Below are positions 9,817 through 21,735 of a stretch of DNA of 64,000 nucleotides, one piece after another. The stretch is taken from NCBI GenBank assembly GCA_027563935.2, contig JANVAS020000203.1:124001-188000 (forward strand). Direction: 5' to 3'. Every line of letters starts with the position of its first letter. Position 1 is the first letter of the stretch. The position numbers were made by a program, and so were the translations under genes. This DNA is from Costus lasius. Taxonomy: Eukaryota > Streptophyta > Magnoliopsida > Zingiberales > Costaceae. The notes beneath the pieces were generated by a model. It had not been told where the DNA came from, made no database searches, and saw only the letters and a list, made by a program, of their open reading frames with translations.

Positions 9817-11558
9817 ATCTCCCACTTGCACTAGGACCTTGCATCGAGCAACCTCAACACCATGTCCTAAGCATGACCTGCCACGCTCCTGCTATGCCAG
9901 AGCATCGGTCTATGGGCCTATCACGATTGTATCAGTGTTCATATATGCTATATCTCAAGTACCTCTGTCCCCAAGACAAGGTATAAGCATCAGAGTACGT
10001 CTGCGAAGTTCAACAAAGAACTTCCACTGCTTCCCAAGAGCACTTGCATACTCTACTTTCATGTAGCTTGCTCTAAAGCTCTCAAAGCTTCTAGCACCGC
10101 TACAGGAACAGCTAGACTATCACTGGTCTAACTGGAACAAGCTGCCAAGTGAATCCACTGAGCATTTCCTATCATTACTGACCAAGAACCACCCCTTAGT
10201 TCTTTATAGAACCTAAGTGTGTTCTTCATTCCTTATCCAGTGCCATGCACCTGGATTGGGCCTAGTATCCATTGGTTATGCTCTCGGTACAAACTACATC
10301 TGGTCTATAACATACCATCATCGATGTATGTTATCTGACTTAGCACTTGGAGTTTCTTGGACTTATCCAAAAACTCTCACACCTACCCCATAGGTGATGT
10401 TCACTAAGTCATTCATCATAAGATATTTCCCAATCATTTATTCATCGAGTGAAGGATCGGGATATCGTCTTTGATGATCTGTATGTCCCCAACATACAAG
10501 ACCCAAGATGTCATCAAGCTCCCACTAAACTTAGGTACTATAAGGTGAAGACTCATTGTCCAAGTTAGGAGTTACCCTTAACACTAGCACACATGAATAG
10601 ATTTAGCCTTTTTCCCACATTTTCTGAACCTAGGTTGCCCCACAACCTATATACGAGGCTCAGATTTCATCTTTGACCATCTGTGCTAGGTGGCTGACCT
10701 TGGACTGAATCCAAGTCACAATTTCCTCCCACTTTCCATTTTCAAGGAAATACATTTCCAAGAAAAATAGCATCAAGAGCAACAATCGCTTGTTCTCCTA
10801 TGTGTCTATGGAAATTAGTATCCCTAAGCCAATTTAGGATACTCCACTTACACTTATCAGATATTGATTCCATGTCACTATATTCAGATGTATGACCCCC
10901 AAAGTCTCACATCTATAGATCTTGATAATTAGTCATGTCATCTCCTTACCCGGAGATACATTTTAGATGAAATAGTTAGTGTCGAAGAAACTATTAGCAT
11001 AACCTTAGTAGAGATATGGTTGACTTTCAATTCCTCCCACTAGAACCACCTTCCAAGGTGTTATCCAGGAGTTATGAGCTATGAGCAGACCTCATACTCA
11101 CTATGATAGTCACCTGTGGCTCAAGTACTCTTCATCCAACTTGGACTGAAGATCACTTATGAATTTTGATAAGCTGGTTCCATAAATATTTTGGTAATTT
11201 CATGAATTACTATTTTTTGGGCTTTCCACTTCACCTCACATGGTGAAAAACATTTATCAGCAAACAAGTCTTTGCCCATCTATCACATCTCGAAAGAGGT
11301 TAAGATTGTCAATCTCCTAGAAGGAGTTCGAATCCAAGAATTCATGTGCATGAAGTCAGTGGATGCAGTACTTGTTTATGATAAAATATCTGAGTTAGAA
11401 GACTGGCATTAAATTTGAACCACTTATTAAATTCAAGTTATTTTATTACCTCATTATTTTGCACAATGTAATGACAAGAGATTTGCAAATGAAAAGAATG
11501 TCAAATTCCTTTTATTCCAAAAACTCTACTCCAAAGGAATAGATACAATGTCAATTAC
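9817..11558 (-). pseudogene. pol: Decayed, internally deleted Copia pol of C1
   Basis: Starts with the reversed PPT (9817-9831), then a pol tail aligning by eye with the RNase H end of related elements, RT and integrase remnants, and near 11460-11558 a protease-like stretch. About 1.7 kb spans what takes about 4 kb in intact relatives, so large parts are missing. No frame longer than about 75 codons survives. The same shortened arrangement is present in C2 (16815-18696). Confidence 0.65.
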
Positions 11559-11947
11559 ATGTTGGATGTAGGGATCAACTCATTAGCTTTTGATAATTGA
11601 TCCCATGTTGTGAAAGTATTGGGTTGACAAGAATGCAACCAAGTTCGTGCTTGATCCCTGAGAGAAAAAGGGAACAATATCAGTTTTAGTGCATCATCAG
11701 CAATTCCATGAATTCTTATGGTATCACAATATTCAAGAAAGGTATATAAATGTGAATAAGGATCTTCGATTGATGATCCTCCGAGCTGATTTTGTTGGAT
11801 CATAGTCATGAAGGCAGGATTAATTTCAAAGTTGGAGGCCTCAATTGTAGGTCTAGCAATGCTGAAGTGTATCCCCTGAGGATTAGGGGCAGCATAGTCC
11901 CTTAGTGATCTTTGATCAGCCATTAGAAATGAATGTCCTGTGCACAC
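11559..11947 (-). pseudogene. gag: Athila/Tat-type Gypsy gag, N-terminal fragment
   Basis: About 130 codons are open on the minus strand (11555-11947). They match the start of plant Athila-type gag: a LRDYAAPNPQGIHFSI block, FEINPAFMTMIQQNQ, EDPYSHLYTFLEYCDTI and ARTWLHSC...TWDQLSK. The match stops at LSK, and the last few residues come from the junction with the C1 remnant. The start is the ATG at 11947 or, more like the family, the internal MADQRSLRD. The PBS and LTR lie just upstream, as expected. Confidence 0.8.
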
Positions 11948-12061
11948 TAGAGAAAACTAATCAAATGATGTAAGTAAACAGAAAAGAATAAAAAGATAAA
12001 ACATAAATGAAACCTAGTCTAGCAATACTCTCAACGTCTCTAATATCGACAAAAACTAAGG

Positions 12062-12079
12062 TCCCCGGCAACGGCGCCA
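12062..12079 (-). other. Primer-binding site (Asp-tRNA type), Athila remnant
   Basis: The reverse complement reads TGGCGCCGTTGCCGGGGA, complementary to the 3' end of plant Asp-tRNA, the usual primer of Athila-type elements. A decayed second copy sits at 12142-12155. Confidence 0.85.
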
Positions 12080-12085
12080 AAAACT

Positions 12086-14065
12086 TGATAGCCCGAAAGG
12101 GAACATAACAAATCAGGCACGCATGTACCTTGGACTAATCCTTGGTAACAGCACCAAAAACTTGTTGTTAAACTGCAAGTACACGGGTATACGAAGTAAT
12201 AAAAAAGTATCGAATCCACAGAGACCTACGTTGTCGAATACTAAATAGTTGATTTCTTACTAACTAGGCAAAACGAAATCGTGAGAATAGCAATCGGTAA
12301 CTAAATGCGGGATTATCAGAGAGAAAAGCTGGGACTAGAGTTTCGTTCACTTAAACTTTTATGACTAGACATGAATAAGGATTTTGTTGATTCAATTTCA
12401 TCATGAAGAAGATATTATCAAAGGATGAACTCAAGGATCACTTTCGTGTATCCGAGCTCTAGAATCTCTAGTGGAGTCTCAAGGATCACTTTCGTGCATT
12501 CGAGTCTCACAACTAGTTTTGCTCAAGGACCTCCAACGTTCCGATCTTTACTTTCGCACAAGATCTCCACGTTTGACAAATAGACTCGATCTATGGATTC
12601 ATGTTATAATCATGGCAATTATTTTACTAGAAAAGATCAAGATGGATCTAACCTAAGGAAGGGATCCTAACATGCAATTCTAGGGTTCCAAATTCTCAAG
12701 CAATTACCTTTCAGTCTCAAGCGAAAATTCTAAGAACATAATTAATAATATGAACTTAAAGAGAGTCTAAGCACAATTATCACATGAGCAAAATCATCAT
12801 GCAAAAATCAAACTCAACGAAATATTGAAAAAGAAGTTATCTAATCATTAAAAGTCAAGTGAACTACTCCCCCATGTCCCAAGAGTAGTTTAAGCTAGCA
12901 TGGCGAAGGAAATACAATATTCCATAATTTCAGAAAATCGGAAATCAACAAAAGGAAGAGTTTTTAGAAAATACGGCACGGCTGTGAAGTATTTCACAAC
13001 CGTATTTTACAAAAGAAGGCGTGAACAGTGATGGCGATCCTTCTTCCCTTGATTTCTCCTCCAATTTGTCTCTTTTCGATCTGAAACTTCTGGTACGTTG
13101 TCTCCTTCACTAGGCGATGCTTCGGTAGAAAAATCGTGGCTGGAAGTTGTCTGAATCGAGCGCGACAGCGAAACCCTCCATGGCGGCGTGGATCGTGATT
13201 TCTCCCTCCACGGTCAATCAAAATTGGGGCCTTTTGTCTCTCTGTAATCCTCTCGTGAAAAGCTCCCCTTTTTCTTCTTATGGCATCGAATATAAACTTC
13301 TGGATCGTCCGTAATCATCTCCGCAAAAATTGGGTGTTGAAATTGACCTGGGAGTCGGGTTCAAAAACGAAAATACGGCAGTGTAATATCTTACGACACT
13401 GCCGTAAAATCCATCGATCATTCTGTTCTGAAATTGCTGAAACATACGGCACCGTAATTTGGTTTACAGTAGTGCCGTAAAATCGGCTGAACTCTCTGGT
13501 CGAATTCGTCTGGAAAATACGGCCCGTGTAAATGTTTACAGCAGTGCCGTAATTTCGGGGCAACTTTCTGTTCTGAAGACATTTGGAAAATACGGCCCGT
13601 AAACTGGTTTACGGCCGTGCCGTAAAATCGGCTAAGGTTTCTGTTCCGAAAGCGCCCCAAAATACGGCCGTGTAAATTCTTCCGGCGGTACCGTATTTTC
13701 GCGAAAACCTTATGTTTGGAAAATCACCAAAATACGGCCATGATCTCGATAATACGGTAGCCGTGAAAAATACAGTACCGTAAAATCCTTTACGGCCTTG
13801 CTGTATTTTTAGTTATTTGCCTCGATTTGCGTGAAATTTTTTGGGTGCCTTATTCTTGATGATGAGAACTCTTCCATGTATTTGATTTTGCTTGAAAACG
13901 CCTAAAATAGCGTCTTTTTGCCTGAAAAACATGAAAAACCAAAACATAAGTAGACTTTTGCAATATTTGATGGGTTTAGCTTGGAAACAAGTAAAATATC
14001 CTCAATTTAGCTTGAAAAGGTATCTGAAATGATGCAAAATATACTACATATTTTGGTGTCATCAG
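12086..14065 (-). repeat. 5' LTR of Athila-type remnant
   Basis: Bounded by the PBS on the left and GGTGTCATCA on the right. TGAT and ATCA form short terminal inverted repeats. Alternatively the true inner end is 12164 (TGTTGTTAAACTGCAAG), next to the decayed second PBS. The CTGCAAGTACACGGG...AAAGTATCGAATCCACAG region is characteristic of plant Athila/Tat LTRs. A palindrome array fills 12960-13830. A closely similar partial copy lies at 18697-20209. Confidence 0.75.
12960..13830. repeat. Array of imperfect palindromes (TACGGC / GCCGTA) in Athila LTR
   Basis: At least seven inverted repeats with arms like AAATACGGC and GCCGTAAAAT. From about 13370 on they are spaced roughly every 70 bp, for example 13373-13415, 13443-13486, 13513-13555, 13587-13630, 13658-13700 and 13729-13806. 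Each could fold into a hairpin. The copy at 19130-19960 has the same array. Confidence 0.7.
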
Positions 14066-14261
14066 TATGGCACTAAGTATCTTCCACCTATTGTAGCACA
14101 ATCATTTCTGGTATCAGATGAGTTGCATGTTTGATTCTTATCATTTGCACTATCCAACTCTGTTGCATAGCATATTTTAGCACGACGTTCTGCATTTTCA
14201 GCATCCTGCGCTTAGTTTATTTTAGCCTTGTTTGTGCATGGTGACTACAAGGTCATAAGTC
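14066..14261 (+). other. Possible leader of Gypsy remnant with PBS-like site
   Basis: Short AT-rich stretch between the Athila LTR and the Gypsy gag. TGGTATCAGAT at 14109-14119 resembles a Met-tRNA PBS, which would make 14066-14108 the last bases of a Gypsy LTR cut off by the Athila insertion. Weak evidence. Confidence 0.35.
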
Positions 14262-15404
14262 ATGTCGTTCCAATTCCCCGACACCATCCCGGAAACCCAG
14301 AAATTGGCTCAACCCTCGGAAGGGATTAGCACACCATTAGACTGGCTAGCTGCACTCGCCGCGTGAGTTCACGCACTATCCGCGTGGTTTGATGCCCATG
14401 TGGGTAAGACGGACACCGCTGTCTAGCAACTTACGGCGATGATCCGAGACCTAGTTGATCATCTAGATGCGTCGGAGCGTAGGCGCCTGAACCCAGTTTA
14501 ACCCCCTCCTTCCGCCAACCTGCTCCAACTAGGGAGTTCCCCCTCTAGTCGCACCCGTTAGGCACCAACCCTTTGAATCCGAACCCGACCGTCATAGGCC
14601 TTACATGGCCCATGATGACCCAGATTATGGAGATGAACCTTTTGATGAAGAGAATGTTTGGGCTGCACAGAGGCCTCCAGCCCAACCCCGTTATGGGTGC
14701 GCCCGCATAGACAATGACTTGCGACTTCTCGCCTGAACACACCCCTCACCCTTCGCAGATGGCCTCAACCCACTAAGTTCCTAGATTTGGTCGCCTCCGT
14801 TGACTCACACTTCGACCAACTTGCTTACCCTCAGCACCATACTGGACCCACATTTCGACCTACTTGCTTACCCTCAGCACCATCTTGTCCGGTATGTGCG
14901 CACTTTGCTCGAAGGACCCGCACGTCTGCATTGGCAGAATGTGGAGTGCCAAAACGAGGAACTCATGCTTCCTCCCATCACTCGTTGGGAGGAAATGAAG
15001 TATCGCCTCCGCGGGCGATATGTGCCTCCCTCGTATAGGCAGCGACTCCTAGACCAATATAGTAGTCCCCAACAAGGGTCAAATTCCATTGTGGAGTACC
15101 GCTTGACTTTTGACACGTTGCAACTCCATTGCAACTTGCAAGAGGATCTAGAGTTGGTTTTGTCCGAGTTCAAGAACGGGCTCCGTTCGGATATCCGGTA
15201 TGCCTTACCTATGTATGGGTCCGAGTCTCTTGACCAAACCTACTAGTGTGCATTAGATATCGAGCAAGACCTTTGCGTAGTGACCCGACGTAGTGCGTTT
15301 GTCCCACTGCGGTGCCCCTACTCTCGCGGGCCCTCGCACACCCACCCTCGGGTTGAACGACCCGAACCTCGATCCGACTCGCATCCTACACCCAAGGCCC
15401 ATGG
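14262..15404 (+). pseudogene. gag: Ty3/Gypsy gag remnant
   Basis: A candidate start at 14262 (MSFQFPDTIPE) is followed by stops. The best conserved part is 14830-15246, which reads like a Retrotrans_gag domain (LLEGPARLHWQNVE, WEEMKYRLRGRYVPPSYRQR, EFKNGLRSDIRYAL). It ends at a TAG (15244-15246) after which the gag continues in the same frame (CALDIEQDL), so this is a point nonsense mutation. About 45 bp around 14810-14880 are tandemly duplicated. Copia LTR C2 interrupts the remnant at 15405. Confidence 0.75.
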
Positions 15405-16814
15405 TGTTGGGAATCTCCAGACCTCAAAAAAACTTTAAACATAGCGGAAGCGAAGGTCCGAAATAGAATTCCAGAAACACCAGGATCACTTACCAGAAAG
15501 ACCCGAAGGATGTGAAGAGTAGTACCTTATCAAGCAATTCTAGGAGCTGCCAACGATGAAGACGCACAGGTGTCCGTCCTCTATAATCGTGCACACACGG
15601 ACTGACTCGAGATTCCTCCACTCCACGCACGTGCTAGCTTCGGGAGAGGAGATCCACGCCTCTTGATCTTCTCAACTTGCACCAATGCCAAGGAGAAGAG
15701 GGAACGTTAGCGACAAGGAGTGGATAGCACTACCACTTGTCCCAACCCTTGATGCAAAATCTTTTTATTGTCGTCACCTCGAAAACCCTCACGCCAAGCA
15801 GTAGAAGGGAGGCGACAATAAGAGACAAGAGAAGAGTCTGGTGCAAAAATCTCCCAGGTGGGCCTCTCTATTTATAATAGCAGAGCCAGACACACTTTGG
15901 AGATTTTTCCCATGTGGGATCCGAATCACACAATGATTCGATCAGAGGCTAAATGATTAGTACAGAATCTCTGATGTCTAGGTGTGCGACCCTATAGGTT
16001 CTTCAGACGTTGGCAGTGATGACTAAATCATCACAAGCAATGAGTGGCACCTAGCAGTACATCATTGCTACCCAAGTCATCAGAATGGTGTCATCATCAA
16101 CATCCCCAGAAACTGCGACAAAGTACAAGTACAGCTTTGTCCTTTTACAAACTGATGTCCAGATTGGGCAACTGTGTCACACTTGTTAATCCTAATAATA
16201 TGGCATGACTAAATCAGGTTCTCACCTGGGTATGACCATACACTTGTAGTCATCCATAATGGGGCACCATGGACAATCAAGCTTTCCTGCAAGGAAGGGG
16301 CAAATCCTCTATTGGCACATTGAATCCCTCATACGGCTTGTGACATACCCAATGACAACTGTTATGACTCCCCTTTTATGGCGTAGCGTTAGGTTGCATC
16401 AAAGTACATCAATCACTATATAGAGATACCAATGCCCTCAAGTCTAGGACAAGCGCAACTCTATCACTGTGATATTCATCTCGTGACACCGAGATGAATC
16501 CTCACGGCGGGTCGATCCAGTATATCTTCCTTGATATACCCATATGCCTGCGTTAGCAACCCGTGCTCAACCAGCGCATATACCAGTCTCAAGTGAATCA
16601 TAGCTGTCCCATATCCACTATGATTCTCGACTAGGGATAAACACAAAGACTAGATAAAATCTATCTCTTAGGGGCATTGTATATGCAAATGTACATATGC
16701 ACAGATGTACAAACTTGCATAACAACGACAATGCCAGGATGACTCTTCTATCAACTAGATGTGATACATATATCCAATGGACCATCCTAAGGTCCGAGGG
16801 CATAAACACTAACA
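15405..16814 (-). repeat. 3' LTR of Copia remnant C2 (family 3)
   Basis: TGTTGGGAATCTCC...ATAAACACTAACA, followed by the reversed PPT. Clearly the same family as 8140-9816 but about 310 bp shorter in the middle. Confidence 0.82.
15999..16085 (-). other. LTR three-way-junction RNA-like motif, C2 copy
   Basis: Same stems as the C1 copy: TTCT/AGAA, GAC/GTC, TTGG/CCAA, TGATGA/TCATCA and GCAATGA/TCATTGC. Confidence 0.7.
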
Positions 16815-18696
16815 ATCTCCCACTTGCACTAGGACCTTGTATTGAGCAACCTCAACACCATGTCCTAAGCACGACCTGCCATGCTCCTGCTGCGCCAGAG
16901 CCTCAGTCTATGGGCCTATCACAATTGTATCAGTGTTCATATATGATATATCTTAAGTACCTCTATCCCTAGACAAGGTATAAGCATCTGAGTATGCTTG
17001 CGAGGTTCAATAAAGAACTTCCACTATTTCCCAAAAGCATTTGCATACTCTGCTTTCAAGTAGTTTGCTCTGAAGCTCCCAAAGCTTGAAGCACCACTAC
17101 AGGAACAGCTAAACTGTCCCTAGTCTAACTGGAACAAGCTGCCAAGCGAATACACTGAGCTTTTCCTGTTATTGATGACCAAGAATCACCCCTTAGTTCT
17201 TTGCAGAACCTAAGGATGTTCCTTTCCCTTTATCCAATTCCATGCACCTGGATTGGACCTAGTATCCTTTGGTTATACTCTCAGCACAAACCACATCTGG
17301 TCTATAACATAACATCATCAATGTATGTTATCTGACTTAGTACTCAGAGTTTCTTGGACCTATCTGAAAACTCTCACACCTACCCCATAGGTGATGTCCA
17401 CTAAGTCATTCATCACAAGACATTTCCCAATCATCTATTCACCAAGTGAAGGATCGGGATATCGTCTTTGATGATCTGTATGTCCCCAACATACAAGACT
17501 AGAGATGTCATCAAGCTCCCACTACACTCAGGCACCATCGAATGAAGATTATCTGGATTGAGTTAGGAGTTACCCATAAGTCAAAAGTAGACGAATCTAT
17601 TCGACCTGTACAGCCTGAGTGTTCTGAGACTCAGGTTACCCACAACCTATATAACTGGCTCAGATTCCATCTTTGACCAAGTGTGTCAAATGACTGACCT
17701 TGGACTACATCCAAGTCAGACTTCCTCCCACTAGCCTTTTTCAAGAGAAAAACTTTTCCAAGAAAATTAGCACTCTGAGCAGTAACCAAGTTGCTCTCCT
17801 GTGGGATCATGGAAATACTATTCCCAAAGGATACTCCATACACATATGCATCAGATATGGAACATCTATCAGTGTTCAGGAAAAACTGTTCATTTTTGCA
17901 CAACCTTTAACAAGGAGTTACACGACTTATCTTGTATCGAATCATGCCAAGCACGACTTGATTCCTCCGTTTAGACACTCACCCTTTAAAAAAGGAGTTC
18001 TAGAAGGAGTGAGCTATGAAGAATCTCATACTCATCAGGATAATCATAAACTATGGCTCAAGTGCTTTCCAACAAGTCAGAAAGCTCTTTATGGATCTAT
18101 TAAGCTAGTTTCCTTTATTCATATCTTTCAGATATGTCTGTAAAGGACTAGTACCCTATCTTTGGCTTACTTATTAGACCTGTCCACACACACTAACGTG
18201 TATGAGGTCCAACAAGTCTCCTAATCTTACACTTCTAAAAAAGTGAAGAGCATCACTATTGTTGTCCTTAGCAAACAAGGCCCGTGCGAGTCTAGCTCTC
18301 GAAAGAGGTAGATCTAACTCATTCTCTAGAAAAGAGATTGAATCCACAAATCCATTCGCATGGAGATAGTAAATGAGGTTCTTATTTTACAAGGTCCAAA
18401 CAATAGTGCCAAAGATATGTACAACACCATTTAATTTAATCCATATATTGTGTTACTCATACAACTTCACATACAGATAGAACATGAAGATATTAAAGTT
18501 CTAACAAAGTCTTGACCCCAGAGAGAGTGAGGTTTCCAACAGCTATGGCAGCAATAGATGCTCCAACTAGTAGGTCAGTCTCTCTGCATCAACACTGCCC
18601 TATTTCTATTGAGCACCAAGACACTTTTGCAAGTATTAGTCTCATCATGTGGTAGGACATACCCATGTGTCAAAAATAGACAACTAGCCTGAGTGT
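16815..18696 (-). pseudogene. pol: Decayed, internally deleted Copia pol of C2
   Basis: Reversed PPT at 16815-16829, then pol remnants collinear with C1: RNase H tail, RT region near 17440-17560, integrase pieces around 17640-18360, and protease (a GCTATGGCAGCAA region equivalent to the VAAVAVG block) near 18540-18680. No long frame survives. It ends abruptly in Athila LTR sequence at about 18697. Confidence 0.65.
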
Positions 18697-20209
18697 GATC
18701 AAGATGGATCTTTGCTTTCGCACAAGATCTCCACGTTTGACAAATAGACTCGATCTATGGATTCATGTTATAATCATGGCAATAATTTTACTAGAAAAGA
18801 TCAAGATGGATCTAACCTAAGGAAGGGATCCTAACATGCAATTCTAGGGTTCCAAATTCTCAAGCAATTACCTTTCAGTCTCAAGAGAAAATTCTAAGAA
18901 CATAATTAATAATATGAACTTAAAGAGAGTCTAAGCACAATTATCACATGAGCAAAATCATCATGCTAAAATCAAACTCAACGAAATATTGAAAAAGAAG
19001 TTATCTAATCATTAAAAGTCAAGTGAACTACTCCCCCATGTCCCAAGAATAGTTTAAGCTAGCATGGTGAAGGAAATACAATATTCCATAATTTCAAAAA
19101 ATCAGAAATCAACAAAAGGAAGAGTTTTTAGAAAATACGGCACGGCTGTGAAGTATTTCACAGCCGTATTTTACAAAAGAAGGCGTGAACAGTGGTGGCG
19201 ATCCTTCTTCCCTTGATTTCTCCTCCAATTTGTCTCTTTTCGATCTGTAACTTCTGGTACGTTGTCTCCTTCACCAGGCGATGATTCGGTAGAAAAATCG
19301 CGGCCGGAGGTCGTTTGAATCGAGTGCGGCGGCGTGGATCGCGATTTCTCCCTCCACGGTCAATCAAAATTGGGGCCTTTTGTCTCTCTGTGATCCTCTC
19401 GTGAAAAGCTCCCCTTTTTCTTCTTACGGCATCGAATATAAACTTCTGGATCGTCCGCAATCATCTCCGCAAAAATCGGGCGTTGAAATTGACCTGGGAG
19501 TCGCGTTCAAAAACTGAAATACGGCAGTGTAATATCTTACGACACTGCCGTAAAATCCATCGATCATTCTATTCTGAAATTGCTGAAACATATGGCACCG
19601 TAATTTGGTTTACGGCAGTATCATAAAATCGGCTGAACTCTCTGGTCGAATTCGTCTGGAAAATACGGCCCGTGTAAATGTTTACGGCAGTGCCGTAATT
19701 TCAGGGTAACTTTCTGTTTTGAAGACATCTGGAAAATACAGCCCGTAAACTGGTTTACGGCCGTGCCGTAAAATCGGCTAAGGTTTCTGTTCTGAAAGCG
19801 CCCCAAAATACGGCCGTGTAAATTCTTCCAGCGGTACCGTATTTTCGCGAAAACCTTCTGTTTGGAAAATCACCAAAATACGGTCGTGATCTCGATAATA
19901 CGGTAGCCGTGAAAAATATGGTACCGTAAAATCCTTTACGGCCCTGCCGTATTTTTGGTTCTTTGCCTCAATTTGCGTGAAATTTCTTGGGTGCCTTCTT
20001 CTTGATGATGATAACTCTTCCATGTATTTGATTTTGCTTGAAAACACCTAAAATAGCGTCTTTTTGCCTAAAAAATATGAAAAACCAAAACAGAAGTAGA
20101 CTTTGCAATATTTGATGGGTTTAGCATGGAAACAAGTAAAAGATCCACAATTTAGCTTGAAAAGGTATCTAAAATGATGCAAAATATACTACATATTTTG
20201 GTGTCATCA
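18697..20209 (-). repeat. Partial Athila-type LTR, second copy
   Basis: Nearly identical to 12545-14065, including the palindrome array, and ends at the same GGTGTCATCA. The first part of the LTR and the PBS/gag side are missing at the junction with C2. Confidence 0.8.
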
Positions 20210-21315
20210 CATACTCTACGGTGTTACACAATGCACGAAGAAGCGAGAGAGGGTCTTCAGACGAGTGAAGTAAAAAAACGCTTAAGAAATGCAGCAAGAA
20301 ACAATATAAAATTAGCGTCGTGCTCGATCGGGGCAACACAAATGCGTGAGGAGAACAACGACACTCAGAACTATAAAATTTCCCACTATCCTTGTAGCAA
20401 ATTTTAAGCACAGCACGCCATCTTAGGGGTGGTAGCAGGGTCGTGGGGTTCAGCTCGCGCGACTATGAACCTGAAATATACCAAGGAGCGAGAATCGTCT
20501 ACACCTCTTATGCATGGATGCTCGTGGGTGAAGAGTGAGGGAAGAAGATGGAAATCACAGCGAACAAGATCACAAGCAACTTAGGAAAAACAGGCAAACC
20601 TGACCCACCAGAGGCGGTGGGATTTACTTCTTATAATGCAGGAAATAACTTCGGAGTCAAGGCAGCGACCTCAACCCGTATAAACTTTGAAGGCGAAGCA
20701 CCAATTTCAACTTCCACACGCACTGGAGATTCTTAGCTCACCAGGAGAACTCTATCATTTACTAGAGAACTGAAAAACACAGTAGCCCAACCTCCTCTTT
20801 TATTGAGTAAGAGGGGAGGGGAACAAGACAAAGCACACAAGACAAAAGATTCTAACTATTACTAACTCCTACAGGCCACAAAAGTGGTCAATCTGCAGCT
20901 ACAAGACAAAATAAAATAAACTTCTACCAAATATTCTTGAAGCTAGTGCATGTCCTTCTATCCTTCGCGATAGAAGTGGCTGGGGCGGTTAGACACGTTC
21001 GGAACACACTGCGACGAAGCAACCGAACTTGGAAGTCGTGGGCTGGGTTACAACGGACGCGGCGCGCTCTTGGGCCGTGTTGCTGAGGTGATTGCATGGT
21101 TTGTCTGGAGTAGGGCCTTTAGGTGAATAGCTTGTAATGCCCTTTGGCTGAAGAACTTCGGTGTGGATTGATAGCAGGCTTATGACTTCTACGAAACGAT
21201 CTGGTCATTGAGAAGTGCGTTGAGAATGTCGTATTACTTCCTTGTTGGGCTCCCTTTGATCATCCTTGGATGGATGAACATGGTATGGAGGGTTGTGCAC
21301 GTCGAAACGAGGTCA
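20210..21315. other. Unassigned region
   Basis: About 1.1 kb with no recognisable gene. The stretch 20740-20950 (CTCTTTTATTGAG, then TTCTAACTATTACTAACTCC) looks like the transcribed end of a minus-strand LTR, but I could not find its borders. The only frame is 20548-20736 (62 codons), with no domain I recognise. A perfect hairpin CTTCTATC-CTTCGC-GATAGAAG lies at 20954-20975. Confidence 0.4.
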
Positions 21316-21735
21316 TCGGGGTGAGACAGCTTCAGTCAAGGTTATCACGGCCTAGCCGTGCATGTCATCACGGCCGTGATCAGTTTCACTAGAATCTGCC
21401 GCATCGAACATCGCCTGACCGTGAAGGTCATCATAGGGGTGACCGCGCTCGCGTCCGAAATCATCGGTTTTTACATTTGCGCCAAGATGTTCATGGCCTG
21501 GCCATGCATGTCATCACAACCATGCTTAAGTCCTCCGAGTTTTGCTGAGCTTGTCACCGGCTGGGCACTTGGGTGGTGATGGCGGGCACGGCTGTGCCCA
21601 GGCTCCTCCAATCCTATCACGCCCATGACGGGGGTCACAACATGGCCGTGATGGCTTCGCAACAGAAATTTTTGAGGCACCTTCTGGTCCAGATTTTCAC
21701 TTTCTTCCGTTTTGTCTTCTCCTGTGTCAGAAATG
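21316..21735. repeat. Palindrome-rich stretch (CACGGCCGTG type), probable LTR fragment
   Basis: Repeated short palindromes such as ATCACGGCCGTGAT and CATGGCCTGGCCATG with the spacer GCATGTCATCAC occurring twice. The style resembles the palindrome arrays of the Athila LTRs, and it abuts Athila pol, so an LTR fragment of a related family is likely. No coding content. Confidence 0.45.

Noticed and set aside
12960..13830. CRISPR-like array
   Set aside because: Spacing and repeats are irregular, units are imperfect palindromes inside a plant LTR, and there are no unique spacers or cas genes.
17700..18143. 147-codon plus-strand frame
   Set aside because: Antisense to the decayed C2 pol; no similarity to any protein I recognise.
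20548..20736. Possible small host gene (62 codons)
   Set aside because: No recognised domain, no splice or promoter context, and it sits among transposon debris; kept only as part of the unassigned region.
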